Source: Bacteroidota bacterium
Lineage (GTDB): Bacteria; Bacteroidota; Ignavibacteria; Kryptoniales; JAKASW01
Reading direction: 5' to 3'
Length of the DNA stretch: 10,991 nucleotides
Assembly: GCA_021789755.1 (NCBI GenBank)
Contig: JAJYJD010000107.1
Location: 1-10,991, forward strand
In this document: piece after piece, positions 7,227-10,991 of the stretch
Layout: every line of letters starts with the position of its first letter
Position numbering within the stretch: position 1 is the stretch's first letter
Notes under the pieces: generated by a model
What the model was told of the DNA's origin: nothing
Seen by the model: only the letters and a program-made list of their open reading frames with translations
Database searches by the model: none
Translations under genes and position numbers: made by a program

Positions 7227-7629
7227 TAACAACAAGCCCTGCTCCTTTCTTTGCTAATTTGTCCGCCTCCTTGTTGAATTCTCTGCGGACATGGACAATT
7301 GTAAATTTCAAATGCGACGTTGCAAGCTTCTCGCGGACTTTCTGGACGAGCGCTTTGATATCGCCGCTTTTTATCTTATAAACGCCGTTAATCTGCGAAA
7401 CAACCAGCTGACTGTCCGACCGTACTTCAAGTTCGTCACAGCCGAGCTTTTCCGCAAGTTCTATACTTCTCAACAAGGCCATGTATTCGGCACGGTTGTT
7501 CGTGCCGTTCCCGAGATGTTCGAAATGTTCTACCACGACTTTCCCGCCGCCATCCTTGAGGACAACACCGAGTCCGCTGGCGCCGGGATTACCGAATGAT
7601 GCCCCGTCTATGTTTGCGGTCAATTTCAT
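7219..7629 (-). CDS. Ribonuclease HI family protein (RVT_3 type)
   Basis: It likely cleaves the RNA strand of RNA:DNA hybrids (R-loops, primers). The start at 7629 gives 136 residues beginning MKLTANIDGASFGNPGASG, the standard opening. The frame is open to 7692, but the added residues are arginine-rich and overlap the upstream gene. The active-site set is complete: Asp8, Glu48 (NNRAEYMAL), Asp72 (VRSDSQLVV) and Asp123 (FNKEADKLAKKG), with His113 in the flexible loop. It lacks the basic protrusion and N-terminal hybrid-binding domain of some RNases H, and belongs to the compact NPGxxGxGxVL group. Its ATG overlaps the stop of the zinc-ribbon gene (ATGA). At its 3' end the codons GAG TGA form part of the P1 helix of rnpB. 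Confidence 0.93.
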   Translation of the reverse strand: MKLTANIDGASFGNPGASGLGVVLKDGGGKVVVEHFEHLGNGTNNRAEYMALLRSIELAEKLGCDELEVRSDSQLVVSQINGVYKIKSGDIKALVQKVREKLATSHLKFTIVHVRREFNKEADKLAKKGAGLVVKE

Positions 7630-8366
7630 ACATCGCGGGCCGTTTCCTCGACGATTTCGTTCGGCACAAGTATCCGGCCGCAATGATCGCACGTAAAAAT
7701 CTTCTCCATCTGCCGCAGATCAAGAAGTCTCTGTGGCGGCAGGACGTTGTAGCAACCGCCGCAAGCATTTCGCCTGACAACCGGGACGATCGCTTTTCCT
7801 TTGGTCGCCTTACGGATCATCTCATATCTGGAAATGGTCTGGCGGTCGATCTTTTGCGCAAATTTCTCACGCTCCTTGACGTACCGCTTCTCTTCGTCGT
7901 GGGTGAGTGAAACGAGCTCCTCAAGCTCTACTTTTTTCGATGAATAGACCTCCTGCTCCTCTTCGAACTCGGCTTTCAGCTTCTCTACATCTCTCGATGA
8001 AACCGCTTCCTTGGCCTGGATATTTTCCAGCTCCTTATGGAGCTCCTGCAGTTTCTCTTTTGAATTGTCTATTTGTTTGCTGAGGGCATCGTACTCACGG
8101 TTCGTTTTCACCTTCACGCGCATGTCGGTGTATTTGTCGATTCTCTTTCTCACATCGTCGAGTTCTTTGTCGATTTCTTTCTTGCGCACGACCGCTTTCT
8201 TTAAATAATCATCATTTTCCTTGACCTGGGCCTTCAGCATCGTGATTTTCTTCTCAAGTTCCTCGACTTCAGCCGGCAGGTCGCCTCTCTCCTCAAGCAA
8301 TCCGTCCAGCTTGAGGTCTACCTGCTGAAGCTCGTAGAGAGTCTTCAGTTTATCCTTCACAACCAC
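7626..8366 (-). CDS. Coiled-coil protein with C4-type zinc ribbon (CT398-like)
   Basis: The 246-residue protein has two parts. About residues 1-190 are a long charged helical hairpin, rich in Lys and Glu with heptad leucines and a central KVKTNREYDALSKQI turn typical of the family. The C-terminal zinc ribbon has paired cysteines at 202/205 (ACGGC) and 226/229 (TCDHC). The fold matches the zf-RING_7/CT398 family. The molecular role is not settled; nucleic-acid binding or a protein-interaction scaffold is commonly supposed. The GTG start at 8366 is supported by AGGAG 6 nt upstream. It follows nif3 by 18 nt and overlaps the RNase HI start by 4 nt. The order nif3, zinc ribbon, RNase HI, rnpB recurs in distant bacteria (mycobacteria, as I recall), which suggests an old functional link around RNA or cofactor handling. 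Confidence 0.92.
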   Translation of the reverse strand: MVVKDKLKTLYELQQVDLKLDGLLEERGDLPAEVEELEKKITMLKAQVKENDDYLKKAVVRKKEIDKELDDVRKRIDKYTDMRVKVKTNREYDALSKQIDNSKEKLQELHKELENIQAKEAVSSRDVEKLKAEFEEEQEVYSSKKVELEELVSLTHDEEKRYVKEREKFAQKIDRQTISRYEMIRKATKGKAIVPVVRRNACGGCYNVLPPQRLLDLRQMEKIFTCDHCGRILVPNEIVEETARDV

Positions 8367-8384
8367 CTTGATCTCCTGGATAAG

Positions 8385-9485
8385 TTAATAGTTGACAGCA
8401 GTGTCATGTTCTTGTTTGCTCAGATTGACAACGACTCTATCTTCAAATGTTCTCTTTAGAATTCCCTGCAACAACTCGGCAGCAAATCTCTCGGTTCCGC
8501 GATGCGTGGCGTCGGCAAGTATCGTACGGCCCGACCGCGCCTCCCTGAAGTCATGGTGCTTCACATCTCCGGTTATGAAAATGTCCGCCCCATCGCGCAC
8601 TGCGTATTTGAAAAATGGCATCCCGGAGCCGGCACACAGGGCCACCTTTCTTACTTTTGAGTCCGGCAGGTGCGACAATCTGATAGACGGGATCACCAGC
8701 ACCTTCTTTACACGATCGAGAAACCTGGTCACCTCCTGGGCCTCTGCCAGTTCTCCTATTGCACCGAACCCGTAGTTTGGGGAATCATTCTGAAGCGGGT
8801 AGATATCGTAGGCAACTTCTTCGTACGGGTGGGCTTTCAACATCGCCTCAATCACCTGTCCCAAAATGGCTTTCTCCGCCACTACCTCGAGCCTCGACTC
8901 GCTAGCTTGCTCCGGTTTGCCCGGCGATCCGATGTACGGAGAACTTCCTTCCCCGGGGAGGAAGGAGCCCTCGCCTTCCACAGCGAACGAACAATCGGCG
9001 TATTTCCCGATCTTCCCCGCACCGTTCCGCCACATCGCCGCACGTACCTTCTCGAGGTGATCCAGCGGGACAAAGACTACAATCTTGTTGAGAGTAGCGG
9101 GCAAGGGTGAAAGCATTTCGACATTTTTGAGCCCAAGGCGCGCGGCGAGATCGAAGTTCAGACCATTCATCGGTATGTCGAGAGCCGTGTGCACTGCGAA
9201 AACGTTGATCCGCGACCGCGCCGCAGTGAAGAGCGGATCCGGGCGTAACCTGGAGGAGGTAAACGATTTCGTTGTCCGATACAGGGGGGTATGGTACGTC
9301 ACAACCAAATTCGAACCGCTGCCGACAGCTTCTTCAATTACACCGTTATTCAATTCGTACGCCGCGATCGTCGTCCCGCATTCATCATCATAGTCGCCAA
9401 TTATCAACCCGACATTATCCTGGTCCGCAACCAACTCTAAAGGAAGTGTTTCTTTGATCTTCTTTACTACTTCTACCAGCTTCAT
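8385..9485 (-). CDS. Nif3-like dinuclear metal-centre hexameric protein
   Basis: The 366-residue protein has the long YqfO-type layout. An N-terminal Nif3 half holds EVVKKIKETLPLELVADQDNVGL and the metal site. A central PII/CutA-like insertion covers about 130-230 (GSFLPGEGSSPYIGSPG, then KAHPYEEVAYDIYPL). A C-terminal Nif3 half follows (GDVKHHDFREA, DATHRGTERF). Likely metal ligands are His65, Asp103, His328 and Glu332. The position before His65, often His in bacterial members, is Tyr64 (TYHTPLY), as in NIF3L1-type proteins (SYHPP). Annotations such as GTP cyclohydrolase I type 2 exist for this family, but the biochemical function is uncertain. The ATG at 9485 gives the family N-terminus, yet no Shine-Dalgarno precedes it: the T run of an intrinsic terminator ends 12 nt upstream. 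Confidence 0.92.
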   Translation of the reverse strand: MKLVEVVKKIKETLPLELVADQDNVGLIIGDYDDECGTTIAAYELNNGVIEEAVGSGSNLVVTYHTPLYRTTKSFTSSRLRPDPLFTAARSRINVFAVHTALDIPMNGLNFDLAARLGLKNVEMLSPLPATLNKIVVFVPLDHLEKVRAAMWRNGAGKIGKYADCSFAVEGEGSFLPGEGSSPYIGSPGKPEQASESRLEVVAEKAILGQVIEAMLKAHPYEEVAYDIYPLQNDSPNYGFGAIGELAEAQEVTRFLDRVKKVLVIPSIRLSHLPDSKVRKVALCAGSGMPFFKYAVRDGADIFITGDVKHHDFREARSGRTILADATHRGTERFAAELLQGILKRTFEDRVVVNLSKQEHDTAVNY

Positions 9486-9497
9486 TTATGTAAGGGC

Positions 9498-9532
9498 AAA
9501 AAAAAAGTGTTCCGCTTATCATTGGAACACTT
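9498..9532 (-). terminator. Strong intrinsic terminator or attenuator just before nif3
   Basis: On the minus strand AAGTGTTCC (9524-9532), a 10-nt loop (9514-9523) and GGAACACTT (9505-9513) make a perfect 9-bp stem. It runs straight into nine T (9498-9506, two of them in the stem). On the plus strand the same hairpin is followed by CATATATT, not a T run, so it is directional toward nif3. No known gene lies upstream on this strand, only the 24-codon ORF whose TGA overlaps the stem. It must therefore end a short transcript or attenuate the operon. Confidence 0.8.
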
Positions 9533-9606
9533 CATATATTCTGACCGACTTCCGAATTATTTCTTAAAAACTTCCTGACCAGAAACTCGTCTTTTCTTCG
9601 TTTCAT
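9532..9606 (-). CDS. Small basic ORF, 24 residues, possible leader peptide
   Basis: The ORF runs ATG (9604-9606) to TGA (9532-9534). The product begins MKRRKDEFLVRKF and ends EVGQNI: a KRRK cluster, a hydrophobic/basic alternation and no signal sequence. I do not recognise it. A promoter candidate lies just upstream (the -10 ends about 20 nt before the ATG), a partial ribosome site GGA is about 6 nt before the ATG, and the stop codon touches the terminator stem. Promoter, ORF and terminator thus form one compact unit of about 125 nt. It could be a translated microprotein, a leader peptide controlling read-through into nif3, or merely the ORF-like inside of a small RNA. Codons for a single amino acid are not clustered as in classical amino-acid attenuators, although Arg and Lys are frequent (7 of 24). 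Confidence 0.4.
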   Translation of the reverse strand: MKRRKDEFLVRKFLRNNSEVGQNI

Positions 9607-9626
9607 TTTTTCCAAATTGCTTCAAA

Positions 9627-9655
9627 AATATATCAAAGCGCCGTAAAACATGCAA
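9627..9655 (-). promoter_or_regulatory. Sigma70-like promoter for the small ORF and the nif3 operon
   Basis: Minus strand: -35 TTGCAT (9650-9655), 17-nt spacer, -10 TATATT (9627-9632). The predicted start is near 9620, about 14 nt before the ATG of the 24-codon ORF. It is the best promoter-like pair upstream of nif3, in an A+T-rich stretch. Confidence 0.55.
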
Positions 9656-9709
9656 GGCGAAGTGCTTAATGGACACGATCCGGTAAAATATCGTTTTCGC
9701 ATCAATCCT

Positions 9710-9738
9710 TTGCTTTTTGACCGGATTGCGCATAAAAT
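9710..9738 (+). promoter_or_regulatory. Candidate promoter for aat
   Basis: Plus strand: TTGCTT (9710-9715), 17-nt spacer, TAAAAT (9733-9738). The predicted start near 9745 leaves a leader of about 180 nt before the aat ATG. It is divergent from the nif3 operon promoter, with about 55 nt between the two -35 boxes. Together with the divergent promoter and leader, this accounts for the gene-free stretch 9607-9889, where I see no coding frame with support. Confidence 0.4.
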
Positions 9739-9889
9739 ACGCGAGGGTCGGCCAGTATTCTCAATTCCGGCCCGCCACCAGGAAACGACAATTTTGAACC
9801 TCGATGATTGAATACACTGGCAAAACCCGCATCCTCCCCGGCCCGGTATTTAATCCGGAAGTTTCACGACCAGGGCTTCGGAAGATTTC

Positions 9890-9928
9890 ATGACACTGCA
9901 AACACAACGACCTTACCTGCGCCGATGA
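9890..9928 (+). CDS. 12-codon upstream ORF overlapping the aat start
   Basis: The ORF reads MTLQTQRPYLRR and ends with TGA at 9926-9928. The TGA overlaps the aat ATG (9925-9927) as ATGA. GGAAG lies 5 nt before its own ATG, a better ribosome site than anything directly before aat. It may deliver ribosomes to aat by translational coupling. It is too short to judge by composition, and chance is possible. Confidence 0.3.
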   Translation: MTLQTQRPYLRR

Positions 9929-10494
9929 TCTCCCCCAACATTCTCCTCGGCGCATACTCAATCGGATACTTCCCGATGGCTGATGAGGACAATACTATTT
10001 CGTGGTTCTCGCCGGATCCCAGGACAATTCTCCCGCTCGACCGCTTCAACGTCCCGAGATCTACAAAGCAGCTCATCAAGAAAGGAACTTTCCGAATCGA
10101 GATCGACGCAAGGTTCGAAGATGTCATGAGAGGTTGCGCGGCCAGGAAGGAGACCTGGATCAACCAAGAAATAATCGAGAGTTATCTTGAGCTATACAGA
10201 TTGGGGTACGCGCACAGCGTGGAGAGCTTCGACTCCGAAGGACTGGCAGGTGGACTTTACGGAGTTGCTCTGGGCTCGGCCTTCTTTGGTGAATCGATGT
10301 TCAGTCTGAGGTCTGGTGCGTCAAAAGTGGCGCTTGCGCACCTGATCGAACACCTCAACTCGAAGGAGTTCACGCTCCTCGACACGCAGTACATAACCCC
10401 GCATCTCCAGATGTTCGGCGCCGTGGAAATTCCCCGCAAAGAATATTTGGAACTCCTGAGAAATGCCACAGGAAAGAAGGCGAGGTTCCGGTAG
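9925..10494 (+). CDS. aat: Leucyl/phenylalanyl-tRNA--protein transferase Aat
   Basis: Aat moves Leu or Phe from aminoacyl-tRNA to the N-terminus of proteins starting with Lys or Arg, marking them for ClpAP/ClpS degradation (N-degron pathway, cytoplasm). The ATG at 9925 gives 189 residues starting MISPNILLGAYSIGYFPMA, the usual opening of short Bacteroidota-type Aat. The frame extends to a TTG at 9808, but that stretch looks non-coding. Family blocks: ISWFSPDPR (25-33), TWINQEI and YAHSVE in the middle, the catalytic-core block GGLYGVALGSAFFGESMFS (about 109-127), and LLDTQYITPHLQMFGAVEIPR near the end. The N-terminal extension of the E. coli enzyme is absent, as is normal in this group. It has no direct Shine-Dalgarno. 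The stop abuts the pyrC stop on the other strand. Confidence 0.93.
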   Translation: MISPNILLGAYSIGYFPMADEDNTISWFSPDPRTILPLDRFNVPRSTKQLIKKGTFRIEIDARFEDVMRGCAARKETWINQEIIESYLELYRLGYAHSVESFDSEGLAGGLYGVALGSAFFGESMFSLRSGASKVALAHLIEHLNSKEFTLLDTQYITPHLQMFGAVEIPRKEYLELLRNATGKKARFR

Positions 10495-10991
10495 TTACTT
10501 CAACCTGTCGGAGAAGAAGAACTTGTCTCCATTCAAAATCCCGACGGCACTTCCCTTGAACTTCCAGCCTTTGAAGCCTGTATTCCTGCTCTTCGACTTG
10601 AACTTATCGGGTTCAACCACCCATTCGCATTCCGGGTCGATTATGGTTAACTCCGCCCTTGCGCCGAGGCTGATCTGAGGAATCGGAATACCGAGGATCT
10701 TTCTCGGATTTATGCAGAGGAGCTCCACGATGGCGTGGATATCCAGGACTTTTTCGTGGAAAAGTCTTGTCATCACCGCTCCTACGGTCGTCTCAAGCCC
10801 TATCATGCCGAATGGTGCCGCGTCGAATTCCACTTCCTTTTCGTGAATCGCGTGCGGCGCGTGATCGCTGGCGATTGCATCGATTACGCCCGACCTGAGA
10901 CCTTCGATAAGCGCTCCGTTGTCGCCGGCGGTGCGCAGCGGTGGATTGACTTTATAATCCGAGTCGTATGAAGCGAGGGCCTCGTCGTTAA
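10495..10991 (-). CDS. pyrC: Dihydroorotase, C-terminal part (runs off the window)
   Basis: Dihydroorotase interconverts carbamoyl-aspartate and dihydroorotate in pyrimidine biosynthesis. The minus-strand frame is open from the window edge to TAA at 10495-10497, giving 165 codons. It includes KVNPPLRTAGDNGALIEGL, then IDAIASDHAPHAIHEKE with the catalytic Asp of the amidohydrolase fold. Next come APFGMIGLET, the LLCINPRKILGIP helix, and the closing beta-domain ELTIIDPECEW, FKSKSRNTGFKGW, AVGILNGDKFF. This matches the class I (AllB/PyrC-like) dihydroorotases common in Bacteroidota and Firmicutes. The N-terminal metal-binding HxH half lies beyond the window. It is convergent with aat with no base between the stop codons. 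Confidence 0.95.
   Translation of the reverse strand, partial: NDEALASYDSDYKVNPPLRTAGDNGALIEGLRSGVIDAIASDHAPHAIHEKEVEFDAAPFGMIGLETTVGAVMTRLFHEKVLDIHAIVELLCINPRKILGIPIPQISLGARAELTIIDPECEWVVEPDKFKSKSRNTGFKGWKFKGSAVGILNGDKFFFSDRLK

Noticed and set aside
6974..7229. ORFs of 80 or more codons on both strands within rnpB
   Set aside because: The stretch is fully explained by RNase P RNA with P1 and conserved blocks; the frames show no protein features.
7630..7692. Longer RNase HI start at 7692
   Set aside because: It adds 21 Arg-rich residues translated out of frame from the zinc-ribbon 3' end; the ATGA-coupled ATG at 7629 gives the family N-terminus.
9505..9532. Same hairpin read as a plus-strand terminator
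   Set aside because: On the plus strand it is followed by CATATATT instead of a T run, and the only plus-strand sequence before it is antisense to nif3.
9808..9924. Upstream TTG start for aat, adding 39 residues
   Set aside because: The extra sequence is unlike Aat N-termini, has no ribosome site and overlaps the 12-codon uORF; family length and opening fit the ATG at 9925.
1..10991. CRISPR array, tRNA genes, insertion sequence or phage genes
   Set aside because: No regularly spaced repeats, no tRNA-like cloverleaf with GTTCRAxTC, and no transposase, integrase or phage motifs were seen on either strand.

Overview
The window looks like a chromosomal segment (roughly half G+C by eye) from a free-living bacterium of the Bacteroidota/Chlorobi/Ignavibacteria (FCB) assemblage. 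The evidence is indirect: a short Aat of the Bacteroidota type, a lipoprotein built from Asp-box repeats of the kind abundant in Ignavibacteria-like genomes, and a compact housekeeping operon. Good Shine-Dalgarno sites occur before several genes (the lipoprotein, yebC, the zinc-ribbon gene), which fits Ignavibacteria/Chlorobi better than classical Bacteroidetes. The phylum assignment is inference.

Left part, 1-3090. A possible C-terminal gene fragment (1-171) is followed by a lipoprotein with six Asp-box repeats (341-1357, plus strand). The next 1.7 kb is decayed. It holds a frameshifted minus-strand fragment (1405-1825), a truncated DUF4932-like protein that has lost its HExxH motif (1909-2397), and a non-coding stretch with degenerate inverted repeats (2643-2734 and 2945-3056).

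Centre, 3074-9655, minus strand. One dense transcription unit runs nif3-like, zinc-ribbon coiled-coil protein, RNase HI, rnpB (RNase P RNA), recJ, yebC, ruvC, ruvA, with a weak terminator at the ruvA stop. The genes are spaced by a few bases or overlap: zinc-ribbon/RNase HI and ruvC/ruvA share ATGA, and recJ/yebC are 3 nt apart. The RNase HI stop codon lies inside the 5' strand of the RNase P RNA P1 helix. The unit joins RNA processing (RNase P), RNA:DNA hybrid removal (RNase HI) and recombination repair (RecJ, RuvC, RuvA). ruvB is not in the window.

A candidate control region precedes this unit. A sigma70-like promoter (9627-9655) is followed by a 24-codon basic ORF (9532-9606) and a near-perfect intrinsic terminator (9498-9532), which ends only 12 nt before the nif3 start. 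It could be a terminated small gene or an attenuator for the whole operon, and it is the most interesting structure here.

Right part, 9710-10991. aat (leucyl/phenylalanyl-tRNA-protein transferase) is divergent from the operon. It has its own promoter candidate, a roughly 180-nt leader and a 12-codon upstream ORF overlapping its start as ATGA. It converges with zero spacing on the 3' end of pyrC (dihydroorotase), which runs off the window edge.
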